64,000 nt of DNA from the NCBI RefSeq assembly GCF_040545425.1, contig NZ_JBEPLW010000016.1. The stretch is one strand, 5' to 3'. Source of the DNA: Bhargavaea ullalensis (GTDB lineage: Bacteria; Bacillota; Bacilli; Bacillales_A; Planococcaceae). The stretch's first letter is position 1; each line of letters starts with the position of its first letter. This document shows, one piece after another, positions 42,392-50,891 of the stretch. Position numbers and translations under genes: made by a program. The notes under the pieces were generated by a model. That model ran no database searches. It saw nothing but the letters and a program-made list of their open reading frames with translations, and had not been told where the DNA came from.

Positions 42392-43884
42392 ACAGTGCAC
42401 TGCTGATCATCTTCCTTTTTGCGGGGGTTGCGCTCTACCTCGGCATACGGGCCACAAAGGGCAAGGAAATGAACGTCGACGAATTCGCGGTCGGAAACAA
42501 GGGCTTTGGAACGCTGTTCATCTTTCTGTTGATCGCGGGTGAGGTGTATACGACATTCACGTTCCTCGGAGGGAGCGGGTGGGCGTATTCCCACGGGGTT
42601 GCGGCGTTTTATGTACCGGCCTACATCTGTCTCGCCTACGTGCTGTCTTATTGGATGGTGCCGAAGATTTGGCGGTTTGCGAAAGACAACGATATCATTT
42701 CACAGCCGGCGTACTTCTCGGCGAAGTATAAAAGTCCGGTGCTTGGTATTGTAGTTTCGCTGCTCGGAACGGTTGCACTCATTCCCTACATTGTCATTCA
42801 GCTGAAAGGGCTCGGGATCATTGTCGGGGAGGCGTCATACGGGGCGATCAGCCCTGTGATGGCAAGTGCAATCGGCGCCGTGATCATCACAATCTATGTG
42901 ACGATTTCGGGAATCCATGGTTCTGCCTGGACGGCGGTCATGAAAGACATCATGATCCTGCTCGTCATCATTTTCCTCGGTCTGTACATACCGATTCATT
43001 ACTTCGGCGGATTCAAGCCGATGTTTGAGGCAGTGCAGGCAGTGAAGCCGGAAGCACTGACTTTGCCAAGTGAAGGATTCAGTCTGGTCTGGTTCATTTC
43101 AACAATTATTCTGAATGCATTCGGTTTTTATCTGCTGCCGCAGTCATTCTCGGTAATCCTGTCGGCAGACGGAGAAAAGGTACTGAAGAAAAATGCGATT
43201 ACGCTGCCGATTTACACGATCCTTCTTCTGTTTGCCTTCTTCATCGGATTCGCGGCAATCATCCAAGTTCCGGGCCTGCAGGGAGCCGACGGGGATCTGT
43301 CGCTTCTGCGGCTTGTGATGAATACCTTCGACCCATGGGTGGTCGGCATTGTCGGAGCGGCCGGTCTCCTGACGGCTCTCGTTCCGGCGTCTGTCATGCT
43401 CATGTCGGCATCCATCGGTCTCATGACGGGAATCTACCGGCTGATCAAGCCGGATGCGACCGACCGCCAGCAGTTGAGGGTATCCAAAGGCCTCGTCTTC
43501 GTCATCATCGCCATCGCATTCGCCTTCACGGTGTCCGGCGGAGAAGCTCTTGCGTTGCTCAACATCATGTCGTACAGCCTGATCACGCAACTCGTGCCGG
43601 GACTCCTGTTCAGTTTCACCCGTTCGAAGTTCATGAATAAAGTCGGCGCGATGACCGGCATTATTGCAGGTACGGGCATGGTTCTCCTTAACGCCATCAC
43701 GGGAATGAAGCTGGCCGATATCTTCCCGAATATACCGGCGTATTTGAATGACCTGAACACCGGAATGATTGCGCTCGCCGTGAACTTCGTCATTGCGATC
43801 GCAGTGAGTCTGGCCACGAACAACCTGATTGAAAAAAGCGGGGAAAAGATGCTGCGGTCACAGAAGGCACTGAATGCCGATTGA
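42388..43884 (+). CDS. Sodium:solute symporter (SSS family)
   Basis: A 498-residue permease with about 13 helices. Family features include the early YLGIRATKGKEMNVDEFAVG, the sodium-binding unwound helix region (GEVYTTFTFLGGSGWAYSHG), and TALVPASVMLMSASIGLMTG. SSS members take up amino acids, carboxylates or vitamins; the partner enzymes suggest an amide or N-acyl compound. A terminator follows the stop. Confidence 0.9.
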   Translation: MNSALLIIFLFAGVALYLGIRATKGKEMNVDEFAVGNKGFGTLFIFLLIAGEVYTTFTFLGGSGWAYSHGVAAFYVPAYICLAYVLSYWMVPKIWRFAKDNDIISQPAYFSAKYKSPVLGIVVSLLGTVALIPYIVIQLKGLGIIVGEASYGAISPVMASAIGAVIITIYVTISGIHGSAWTAVMKDIMILLVIIFLGLYIPIHYFGGFKPMFEAVQAVKPEALTLPSEGFSLVWFISTIILNAFGFYLLPQSFSVILSADGEKVLKKNAITLPIYTILLLFAFFIGFAAIIQVPGLQGADGDLSLLRLVMNTFDPWVVGIVGAAGLLTALVPASVMLMSASIGLMTGIYRLIKPDATDRQQLRVSKGLVFVIIAIAFAFTVSGGEALALLNIMSYSLITQLVPGLLFSFTRSKFMNKVGAMTGIIAGTGMVLLNAITGMKLADIFPNIPAYLNDLNTGMIALAVNFVIAIAVSLATNNLIEKSGEKMLRSQKALNAD

Positions 43885-43891
43885 TGAACGG

Positions 43892-43946
43892 AGTTGTCGC
43901 TCCTTCTTCCTTTGATAAAGGAAGAAAGGGCGACAACTCTTTTTTG
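43892..43946 (+). terminator. Terminator after the symporter gene
   Basis: A long hairpin has a 9-bp outer stem (43892-43900 with 43930-43938) and an inner stem TTCTTCCTTT/AAAGGAAGAA, followed by CTTTTTTG. Confidence 0.88.
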
Positions 43947-44007
43947 CGGAATCAAAGAGGTGGAACAGGATGGGCTGACAAGTATTTTTACTCTTCCAAA
44001 AAAACGC

Positions 44008-44036
44008 TTGCCCTCCGTACGGCCATTCTGTATACT
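44008..44036 (+). promoter_or_regulatory. Promoter of the PAS-AAA regulator gene
   Basis: TTGCCC (44008-44013), a 17-base spacer and TATACT (44031-44036). Downstream, ATTCAA (about 44040) and TTGAAT (about 44066) form a long-spaced dyad that could be an autoregulatory site. Confidence 0.5.
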
Positions 44037-44100
44037 TCTATTCAAATATAAATAATCAAACAAAATTGAATAATCACCATCAAGGGAGGTGTGGCAGGAC

Positions 44101-45456
44101 ATGTCTGCGTTTTACTTGGATTCGAATCCGGTTCCGGAAGTGATTGATTCTTCGCAGGAGGATTTGATCGTCACGAACCGGGACGGGATCATCGTAAAAG
44201 TCTCGAGGCAGAGCGGTCTTCATTACAATCTGAGTGCGGAAGAGCTTCTCGGTGCGTCGGTTTACGATCTGGAGAAGCAAGGGATTTTCGCGCCGGCGAT
44301 CACACCGCTTGTCTTGAAAGAAAAGAAAAAGGTTGTGGTGATCCAGGAAACGCCTGCAGGGAGCCGGGAGCTGATCATGGGGTTTCCGCTGTTTGACGCA
44401 TCGGGCGATGTGGAGTTTGTCGTCAGTTATTCGTATGAGTGGTCGGAGCTGCAGGTGATTCAGGGCCATATCAGCGGGTTGGAGGCGGAGATGGCGAGCC
44501 TGCGGGAAGAGCTGAGCCGCCTGCGGAAGGAATCGGTGGACACGTCGGGTCTTGTGCTTTCTTCACGGCCGACGTTGGAAGCGTTTACGACCGCTTTTGA
44601 GGTTGCCGATCTTGAAGTGCCCGTGATGATCTACGGTGAGCACGGGACGGGGAAGGCGACGCTCGCGAAGGAGATCCACAAGCGGAGCGGCCGGAGCGGC
44701 CAGGCATTCCTGACGCTTGACTGCCGGACAATTCCGGAAGCTTTGTTCGAGCGGGAGCTGATCGGTGACGGCCGTGGACATGCCGGGCTGCTTGCCGTTG
44801 CGGATGGCGGCACGCTTTATCTTGAAGGGATCGACCGGTTGCCGCTTCATCTGCAGACCCGGCTCGCCGCACTCTTGAAGGAGAAGAAATACCGGGCGGG
44901 GGACGGGTCGGAACTGACTTCGTTCGATGTGCGGTTCATTTGTTCGGCGGAAGGCGATCTGGGCGGGGCCGTGGCGGACGGGGAGTTTCTCAGCGAGCTG
45001 TATTATTTGCTGCAGATCGTGCCGATCGAGCTGCGCCCGCTCATGGAGCGCCGGGAAGATCTGTCGATGCTGATTCCGCTCTTCCTGGATTCTTTCAACG
45101 AAAAGCACCGGAAGGAACGGGAACTGTCGCGGGAGCTGTTCGACGGGCTGCTGAATCTGCCGTGGCCGGGAAATATCGACGAGCTGCAGAACGTGATGGA
45201 GCGGCTCGTCGTGTCGGGGCGTGAGCGGGTGCTCGTGCCGGACGACCTGCCGATGGAATACCGGCTTGCGTCGCCGTCCGCTTTATCCGATATCGGACTC
45301 GACGGGCGTTCGCTGCCGAGCATCCTGGAAAGCGTGGAAAAGCGCGTGCTGAAAATCGCGAAGCAGCGCTACGGGACGACGACGGAAATGGCAAAGCAGC
45401 TCGGCATCAGCCAGCCGTCGGTCGTCCGGAAGCTGAAGAAATATGAAGGCAAATGA
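44101..45456 (+). CDS. PAS-AAA-HTH regulator of the sigma-54 activator family, GAFTGA absent
   Basis: A 451-residue protein with an N-terminal PAS-like sensor (about 10-115), a coiled-coil linker (120-145), an AAA+ domain (150-385) and a Fis/TyrR-type HTH (about 405-448; TEMAKQLGISQPSVVRKLK). Walker A is GEHGTGKA (179-186). Compared with typical activators the ELFGHEKGAFTGA segment is replaced by ELIGDGRGHAGL, so the loop that contacts sigma-54 is deleted. Walker B reads TLYLEGID instead of TLFLDEIG. It is therefore unlikely to activate sigma-54 and may act as a TyrR-like repressor or sigma-70 regulator. It precedes gabT, its probable target. ATG 44101 follows GGGAGG by 11 bases. Confidence 0.82.
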   Translation: MSAFYLDSNPVPEVIDSSQEDLIVTNRDGIIVKVSRQSGLHYNLSAEELLGASVYDLEKQGIFAPAITPLVLKEKKKVVVIQETPAGSRELIMGFPLFDASGDVEFVVSYSYEWSELQVIQGHISGLEAEMASLREELSRLRKESVDTSGLVLSSRPTLEAFTTAFEVADLEVPVMIYGEHGTGKATLAKEIHKRSGRSGQAFLTLDCRTIPEALFERELIGDGRGHAGLLAVADGGTLYLEGIDRLPLHLQTRLAALLKEKKYRAGDGSELTSFDVRFICSAEGDLGGAVADGEFLSELYYLLQIVPIELRPLMERREDLSMLIPLFLDSFNEKHRKERELSRELFDGLLNLPWPGNIDELQNVMERLVVSGRERVLVPDDLPMEYRLASPSALSDIGLDGRSLPSILESVEKRVLKIAKQRYGTTTEMAKQLGISQPSVVRKLKKYEGK

Positions 45457-45472
45457 TTGGAAGAACAGCAGA

Positions 45473-45598
45473 GGTAGGGACTCAGCCCGGATTGGTAGGG
45501 ATTTAGCCCACATAGGTAGGGATTCAAGCCAGTAAGGTAGGGATTCAGCCTTGATTGGTAGGGATTCGAGTAACCAAGGTAGGGATTCGGACCCGCGT
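45473..45598. repeat. 21-bp-period repeat array C (6 units)
   Basis: GGTAGGGATTC (small variants in units 1 and 2) starts at 45473, 45494, 45515, 45536, 45557 and 45578, an exact 21-base period. Each core of 11 bases is followed by 10 dissimilar bases, though units 1, 2 and 4 share AGCC. It fills the gap between the regulator and gabT. The core differs from the CACTC cores of the other arrays. Confidence 0.9.
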
Positions 45599-45664
45599 GG
45601 GAAAAACACTGCTCCAATCAAACACACCAAGAAACCAAACGTTCCATGAACAGGAGGATGCAAC

Positions 45665-47017
45665 ATGACCAAACAACTGGACACATACGAAACTGAAACG
45701 GCAACCGCCGAACAGCCCGGCTGGACATCGATGGTCGACAACATCGGGAACTTCCTCGCGCCGAGCATGGCGAAGGATCACCCGAATCTGCCTGTCGTGA
45801 AAGCGGAAGGCTGCTATTACTACGGCGCGGATGGCCGGAAGTATCTGGACTTCACATCGGGGATTGCGGTCGAAAACGTCGGCCACCGGCATCCGAAAGT
45901 CGTCGAGGCGATCAAGCACAGTGCGGACCACCTTGTCCACGGACCGTCCGGCGTCATTATTTATGAATCAATCCTGAAACTCGCCTATGAACTGCAACAG
46001 GTGCTGCCGCCGAAGCTCGATAACTTTTTCTTCGCCAACAGCGGGACGGAAGCAATCGAAGGCGCCCTCAAGCTCGCAAAATATGTGACGAAGCGGCCGT
46101 ATGCCGTGTCGTTCACGGGATGCTTCCACGGCCGGTCGATCGGCGCGCTCAGCGTGACGACGTCGAAAAGCAAATACCGCAAGCATATGCAGCCGTCCTG
46201 GCTTACATATCAGCTGCCGTACGCGCTGCCGGAATACTTGCCGGAAGGCGCGGACTCGGAAGAGTACTTCGCAGACAAGCTGGAGCGGGATGCGAAGAGC
46301 CTGTTTGCCCATCAGGTCGATCCGTCGGAAGTCGCCTGCATGATTGTCGAGCCGGTGCTCGGGGAAGGCGGCTACATCATCCCGCCGAAATCATGGCTGA
46401 AGAAAATCCGCGAGATCTGCGACCGCCACGGCATCCTGCTCATCTTCGACGAAGTGCAGACCGGCTTCGGCCGTACGGGAGACTGGTTCGCGGCGCAGAC
46501 ATTCGGCGTCACGCCGGATATCATGGCGATTGCAAAAGGCATCGCGGCTGGACTTCCGCTCAGTGCGACGGTCGCTTCGAAAGAACTGATGGAACAGTGG
46601 CCGCTCGGCGCGCACGGCACGACGTTCGGCGGGAACCCGATCGCCTGCTCCGCAGCGCTCGCTTCACTGGAAGTCCTGAAGGAAGAAAAGCTGATCGACA
46701 ACTCGCGCGACATGGGTGCGTACGCCCTGGACCGGCTTGCGCGGATCCAGGAGAAGCATCCGGTCATCCGCGATGTGCGCGGCACCGGTCTCATGATCGG
46801 GATCGAACTCCAGGATCCGGAAACAGGGGAGCCGGACGGAGCGGCGGTCATGGATGTGCTCGACCGGTGCCTGGAAAAAGGCGTGCTGTTTTATCTGTGC
46901 GGCAACTCCGGAGAAGTGATCAGGATGATTCCGCCGCTCACCGTGACGAAGGAACAGATCGACGAAGGGCTCGACATTCTGGAAGCAGTTTTGACGGAGC
47001 GCGAACGAGCGCACTGA
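45665..47017 (+). CDS. gabT: Class III aminotransferase, 4-aminobutyrate aminotransferase-like
   Basis: A 450-residue PLP-dependent fold-type I aminotransferase. Markers are GCYYYGADGRKYLDFTSGIA, FANSGTEAIEGALKLAK, the cofactor-binding Asp262-Glu263 (LLIFDEVQTGFGRTG) and Schiff-base Lys291 (AIAKGIAAGLPL). Closest in pattern to GABA or omega-amino acid transaminases. GGAGG lies before the ATG. It forms a unit with a YjiH transporter 22 bases downstream; both follow the PAS-AAA regulator. Related enzymes (acetylornithine, diaminobutyrate) cannot be excluded. Confidence 0.86.
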   Translation: MTKQLDTYETETATAEQPGWTSMVDNIGNFLAPSMAKDHPNLPVVKAEGCYYYGADGRKYLDFTSGIAVENVGHRHPKVVEAIKHSADHLVHGPSGVIIYESILKLAYELQQVLPPKLDNFFFANSGTEAIEGALKLAKYVTKRPYAVSFTGCFHGRSIGALSVTTSKSKYRKHMQPSWLTYQLPYALPEYLPEGADSEEYFADKLERDAKSLFAHQVDPSEVACMIVEPVLGEGGYIIPPKSWLKKIREICDRHGILLIFDEVQTGFGRTGDWFAAQTFGVTPDIMAIAKGIAAGLPLSATVASKELMEQWPLGAHGTTFGGNPIACSAALASLEVLKEEKLIDNSRDMGAYALDRLARIQEKHPVIRDVRGTGLMIGIELQDPETGEPDGAAVMDVLDRCLEKGVLFYLCGNSGEVIRMIPPLTVTKEQIDEGLDILEAVLTERERAH

Positions 47018-47039
47018 ATCCATTTCGGGGGGAATGAAC

Positions 47040-48404
47040 ATGTCCGTTGTTTATAAAGGGGAAGGGGCTGCGTCCAAGCGGGCCGCATGGAAGTTTTTGA
47101 TTCCGTCTCTGATCGGGGCACTGCTGTTTTTGCTGCCGATCAAAGTGAACGGGGAAATTACCATCGGCGTCGGTGTGATGGCCTCGGCCATGCTCAAGGC
47201 GGGAGAGGCGTGGATTCCCGGTTTCATCCTGGGGCTGCTTGCCTTTACGATGATCATGACGATCGTGGCGGTGGCGGCAAAGCCGTCGTTCATCGTTAAC
47301 CAGCCGTTCCTGAAAGGGCTGTTCCTCGTCGGACCGTTCGGGCTGATCACGCGGATTTTCGGATTCGCGGTCGGATTCATGGCGTTTTTCAAAGTCGGTC
47401 CGGAATTCATTTCATCCGGCGCAACGGGCGGGGTCGTGCTGTTTGACCTGGCGCCCGTGCTGCTGACTTGGTTCTTGTTCGCAGGGGTCATGCTGCCGCT
47501 GCTCGTGGAATTCGGCTTGATGGAATTTGTCGGGACGCTGCTCAGAGGATTCATGGGACCGGTGTTCAAGCTGCCGGGCCGCTCGTCGATCGACACGATG
47601 GCGTCCTGGATGGGTGCGGCTCCGGTCGGCGTGCTCGTGACGATGAAGCAGTATGACGAAGGCTATTACACAAAGCGGGAAGCGGCCGTCATCGCGACGA
47701 CCTTTTCAATCGCGTCGATTTCATTTTCTCTTGTTGTTGCAAATGTCATTGGCCTTGGACACATGTTCGTCCCGTTCTACGCGACGATCGCGATCGCGTC
47801 AATTGCCGCTGCGATCATCATGCCGCGCATCCCGCCGCTTTCGAGGAAAGCCGACGAATATGCGCCGGGCGTGGTGCCGCAGATGGAAGAAGACATGCCG
47901 GCGGGCGTGTCCAAGCTGAGCTGGGGCTGGAACCAGGCACTAGCAAAAGCGGACAAGGCGAAAGGCCCGAAAGCGCTTGTCCGTGAAGGCGTCGAAACCG
48001 TGCTCGACATCTGGCTCGGCCTCATTCCGCTCGTCATGAGCCTAGGGGCGCTGGCCTTGATCGTGGCGGAATACACCCCGCTGTTCCAGTGGATTTCCTA
48101 TCCGCTCGTCCCGCTGCTCGAACTGATGCAGATCCCGGCGGCAAACGAAGCGGCGCCGACGATGCTCGTCGGATTCGCCGACATGTTCCTCCCGTCGGTC
48201 ATCGGCAGCGGCATCGAAAGCGAGCTGACGCGGTTTGTCGTCGGCACACTGTCGCTCACGCAGCTCATCTACATGTCGGAAATCGGCATCCTCATCCTGA
48301 AATCCAACATCCCGGTCAACTTCCGGGAGCTCCTCATCATCTTCATCCAGCGGACGGTCATCACCCTGCCGATCATCGTGCTGATCGCGCATTGGTTGTT
48401 CTGA
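47040..48404 (+). CDS. YjiH family membrane protein (nucleoside-recognition Gate domain)
   Basis: A 454-residue membrane protein with about 10-11 helices. Residues about 125-250 form a Gate/nucleoside-recognition domain (LLVEFGLMEFVGTLLRGFMG, GRSSIDTMASWMGAAPVGVL), and a second copy lies near the C-terminus (PSVIGSGIESELTRFVVGTL). This is the YjiH family, likely transporters of unclear substrate. ATG 47040 has GGGGGG 7 bases upstream; the in-frame ATG at 47034 is too close. Being joined to gabT, it may move the amino acid or its product. A terminator follows 16 bases after the stop. Confidence 0.85.
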   Translation: MSVVYKGEGAASKRAAWKFLIPSLIGALLFLLPIKVNGEITIGVGVMASAMLKAGEAWIPGFILGLLAFTMIMTIVAVAAKPSFIVNQPFLKGLFLVGPFGLITRIFGFAVGFMAFFKVGPEFISSGATGGVVLFDLAPVLLTWFLFAGVMLPLLVEFGLMEFVGTLLRGFMGPVFKLPGRSSIDTMASWMGAAPVGVLVTMKQYDEGYYTKREAAVIATTFSIASISFSLVVANVIGLGHMFVPFYATIAIASIAAAIIMPRIPPLSRKADEYAPGVVPQMEEDMPAGVSKLSWGWNQALAKADKAKGPKALVREGVETVLDIWLGLIPLVMSLGALALIVAEYTPLFQWISYPLVPLLELMQIPAANEAAPTMLVGFADMFLPSVIGSGIESELTRFVVGTLSLTQLIYMSEIGILILKSNIPVNFRELLIIFIQRTVITLPIIVLIAHWLF

Positions 48405-48420
48405 ATAGGAAAGAATGCGA

Positions 48421-48453
48421 AAAAGCAGCCGTGGAAGGCTGCTTTTTCGTTTT
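48421..48453 (+). terminator. Terminator after the YjiH gene
   Basis: A 10-bp perfect stem (48421-48430 with 48437-48446) with A-run before and T-rich tail after. Confidence 0.85.
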
Positions 48454-48481
48454 GTCCGGAGTACCGGTGGATGGTGTACAA

Positions 48482-48675
48482 GAACACCATCAGTCGAAGG
48501 AATCACACAGAGAACCGGACAGAATCGCTCCATGAATCCACTCACCCCGGCAACGCGCTCACTCATGGCGTCTATGATTCCACTCACCCGGGCAACGCGC
48601 TCACTCAAAGCCTCTATGATTCCACTCACCCCGGACAGCACCATGGATCGAAGAACTCCATCAGTCGAAGAAATC
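48482..48675. repeat. 21-bp-period repeat array D (5 units) with flanking direct repeats
   Basis: CACTCA starts at 48539, 48560, 48581, 48602 and 48623, an exact 21-base period. Odd units share CCACTCACCC and even units CGCTCACTCA, so a 42-base higher-order repeat is visible. The array is bracketed by a 23-base direct repeat (48482-48504 and 48653-48675, 21 of 23 identical). A third repeat, 48505-48525, matches 48769-48789 at 19 of 21 bases, and the second copy lies in the last codons of the convergent aminotransferase-like gene. It occupies most of the 362-base gap 48405-48766. Confidence 0.85.
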
Positions 48676-48766
48676 CGCCCGCTGCCCCCGCTCACGTCGC
48701 CCCTGTCTACTCGAGCTGCGTTTTGCGGCATCTTCGACGGACGCTTTTCCCGCACGTCTCGCGTAT

Positions 48767-50023
48767 TTACACAGAGAACTGGACACAATTTGCCGGTGTC
48801 CGGATGATTTGGCGCGTGGCGTCGATGAACCGGTCGACTTCATCGTCGGTGGTGTACGGGGCTAGTCCCGCCCGGATCCAGCTGCCGGCTTCGAGGACGC
48901 CTGCCCGCTCGGCGAGTCGGGTGGCGTAAAAGTGTCCGTCCGCGACAAAGATGGAAAACTCCTCGGCCATTCTTCGGCTGAATTCGGCGGGGGACAGGCC
49001 GTCTGCCGTGAAGGCGAGCGTCGGGGTTTTGGGCACGGAATCGGGCGCCTGGTAAAGACGGATGCCGTCCATCTCATGGAAGGCCCGCCGGATCCGGTTC
49101 GCGAGCCGGTTTTCATGATCTTCAATCCGGCGGTAACCGTCCAGGATCCGTTCCCGCCGGGTGTTGCCGTTTCCAAGGCTTTCAATGAATCCGACGGCCG
49201 CCTTGACGCCGGCAATGGCGGCAAAATTTTGCGTGCCGGTCTGCAGATTGTCCGGATAGTGGTTGTCCGACGGTCCGACTTTGTACGGTTTGAGTTTCTT
49301 GAAAACTTCCGTCCGGATGACGGCCATGCCGATATGCGGTCCGAAAAACTTGTAGGCCGAGAAAAACAGGAGGTCGGCGCCGAGCTTTTCCCGGTCGATC
49401 GGCATATGCGGAACCGCATGTACGGCGTCGACGGAGGTGAGGGCACCGGCCGCTTTTGCCCGTTCCATGATCGGACGGATGTCGGGAATGGTGCCCACCG
49501 CGTTGGAAGCAAGTGTGACGGCGACAAGACGCGTGCGGTGACTGATTTGTTCATCGAGTCGTGAAAGGTCAAGCGTCAGGGTGGAAGAATCTACCGGAAT
49601 CCAGTTCACCTTCACGCCCTTTTCCTCTGCAGCCGACAGCCAGGGGTCAATGTTCGCGGGATGGTCCATCTCGGTCAGGACGATTTCGTCGCCCGGCTGC
49701 CAGTCGCGGCTCAGCGCCCGGGCGACGGAAAACGCAAGCGATGTGGCGTTTTGACCGAAGGCTATCTCCTCGGGGCGGGCATTCACCAGATCCGCCACGG
49801 CTTCCCGGGTATTCCGGATGCTTTTTTCCGTCTCCGCGCTTGTCGGAAACTGGCCGTGCAGATTGGCGGTGCCGCCGGTCATATAGCGGATCATCGCATC
49901 CATCGCGCCCTTGACGACCTGTGATCCGCCGGGCCCGTCCAAAAACACGGCCGGCCTGCCGTGATGGGTGCGTCCGAGCGCCGGGAACTGGTTGCGGATT
50001 TCATCGATCGGATATGCAGACAT
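48767..50023 (-). CDS. Cysteine-desulfurase-like class V aminotransferase family protein
   Basis: A 418-residue fold-type I PLP enzyme. The Schiff-base Lys225 sits in FFSAYKFFGPHIG, with the substrate-side EMDHPANIDPW (118-128) and the SVDAVHAVPH aspartate that holds the cofactor. The pattern matches the cysteine desulfurase-like subfamily rather than IscS or SufS, and no catalytic Cys loop is obvious, so its reaction is unknown. The start at 50023 has AAGGAGGT 7 bases upstream; an upstream open frame to 50251 has no site. It is monocistronic and convergent with the YjiH gene. Confidence 0.85.
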   Translation of the reverse strand: MSAYPIDEIRNQFPALGRTHHGRPAVFLDGPGGSQVVKGAMDAMIRYMTGGTANLHGQFPTSAETEKSIRNTREAVADLVNARPEEIAFGQNATSLAFSVARALSRDWQPGDEIVLTEMDHPANIDPWLSAAEEKGVKVNWIPVDSSTLTLDLSRLDEQISHRTRLVAVTLASNAVGTIPDIRPIMERAKAAGALTSVDAVHAVPHMPIDREKLGADLLFFSAYKFFGPHIGMAVIRTEVFKKLKPYKVGPSDNHYPDNLQTGTQNFAAIAGVKAAVGFIESLGNGNTRRERILDGYRRIEDHENRLANRIRRAFHEMDGIRLYQAPDSVPKTPTLAFTADGLSPAEFSRRMAEEFSIFVADGHFYATRLAERAGVLEAGSWIRAGLAPYTTDDEVDRFIDATRQIIRTPANCVQFSV

Positions 50024-50069
50024 GAAAACGACCTCCTTGAATATAAAATCGAATTCCGGAAGAGGCGGG

Positions 50070-50159
50070 ATGCCGGTTCCTGTCGACCCGACAATTCTGG
50101 ATGAATCGCCTATTCCGGATATCGAACTATTTCGACACGCCTTCCCCGAAGTCCTATGA
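50070..50159 (+). other. Gap 50024-50492: short open frame of doubtful status
   Basis: In this 469-base gap a 29-codon forward frame (PVPVDPTILDESPIPDIELF, then RHAFPEVL) starts at ATG 50070 behind GGAAGAGG. It may be a tiny gene or chance. The rest of the gap holds the promoter at 50265 and a hairpin at 50321; otherwise I see nothing. Confidence 0.2.
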
Positions 50160-50264
50160 ACAATTTTTGAATCAATAGAGAAAGCCGGTTTGCGGCGGCG
50201 GGGAAAAGGGAACAAAGCATCAGGTACAAGTGAAGGAAGACGGGGTGGCATTTCCGAATGACCA

Positions 50265-50293
50265 TTGTATTATCAACCATATTTTGCTAATAT
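50265..50293 (+). promoter_or_regulatory. Promoter-like sequence ahead of a short terminated transcript
   Basis: TTGTAT (50265-50270), a 17-base spacer and TAATAT (50288-50293). The predicted start near 50300 is only about 50 bases before a terminator-like hairpin at 50321-50352. Confidence 0.45.
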
Positions 50294-50320
50294 AAATAAA
50301 CAAAATGGTTCCCTCCGAAC

Positions 50321-50352
50321 AGTGCCGCCAACATCGGCACTGATTATTTTTT
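50321..50352 (+). terminator. Orphan terminator-like hairpin (possible attenuator)
   Basis: A 7-bp perfect GC-rich stem (50321-50327 with 50335-50341) followed by GATTATTTTTT. No gene ends here, so it may close a small RNA or attenuate the gene at 50493. Confidence 0.5.
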
Positions 50353-50492
50353 GGTTGGAATTAGTTCAATGGACTTACACTCAACGAGAAAGAAAACACT
50401 GATTCGGACTTGTTCGCGGTATTTATGGGCATAAAGACACGCATTGGGATGTCGTGTTAAAACAACCCTGACAATGAAGGAGATGAAATCGG

Positions 50493-50759
50493 ATGGATGC
50501 TGTACTGGAACATGAGAGAGAAGTCACCGATGTTTATAGGCTGGACATCCTGCGTGCCGATTGGACAGAGAACTGGGATTTCATCGTGGAGCTGGAGGCC
50601 GATTCGCCGGAACAGCTGGGAAGCGACCATGCTCTCTTGTTTGCCAAGACCGTGGCGGGACGCCGGCGGTGCAAAATTTATCGCTCGGTTGGCCCGATCC
50701 TTCCCGGCACAGGCAAGATGAAGTACCAGCGGGCATTTCGTTTTTCGAGGTGGGAATAA
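50493..50759 (+). CDS. Small hypothetical protein (88 aa)
   Basis: An 88-residue soluble protein starting at ATG 50493 behind a GGAG site. The sequence (EREVTDVYRLDILRADWTEN, SPEQLGSDHALLFAKTVAGR) is protein-like, and the C-terminus is basic. I do not recognise it. A terminator follows at 50837, and an attenuator-like hairpin lies 140 bases upstream. It is the only candidate gene for the promoter at 50265. Confidence 0.58.
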   Translation: MDAVLEHEREVTDVYRLDILRADWTENWDFIVELEADSPEQLGSDHALLFAKTVAGRRRCKIYRSVGPILPGTGKMKYQRAFRFSRWE

Positions 50760-50836
50760 GCCGGAAAATCAATATGGCGATTTTTGAACAGGCAATAGTC
50801 AAATTACACCCGGTGGCAACTTCGAACGGAGATGAC

Positions 50837-50876
50837 AAAACGGCAGCGTGCGCATCAGGCGCGTGCTGCCGTTTTG
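50837..50876. terminator. Bidirectional terminator between the small gene and the acyl-CoA synthetase
   Basis: An 11-bp perfect stem (50837-50847 with 50865-50875) has AAAA at its start and TTTT at its end, so it suits both converging genes. Confidence 0.82.
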
Positions 50877-50891
50877 GAATAGGCCGGTGTC

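Noticed and set aside
42360..43640. Alternative-frame open frames inside the symporter gene
   Set aside because: Arg/His-rich shadows; the symporter frame has full family features and coupled starts.
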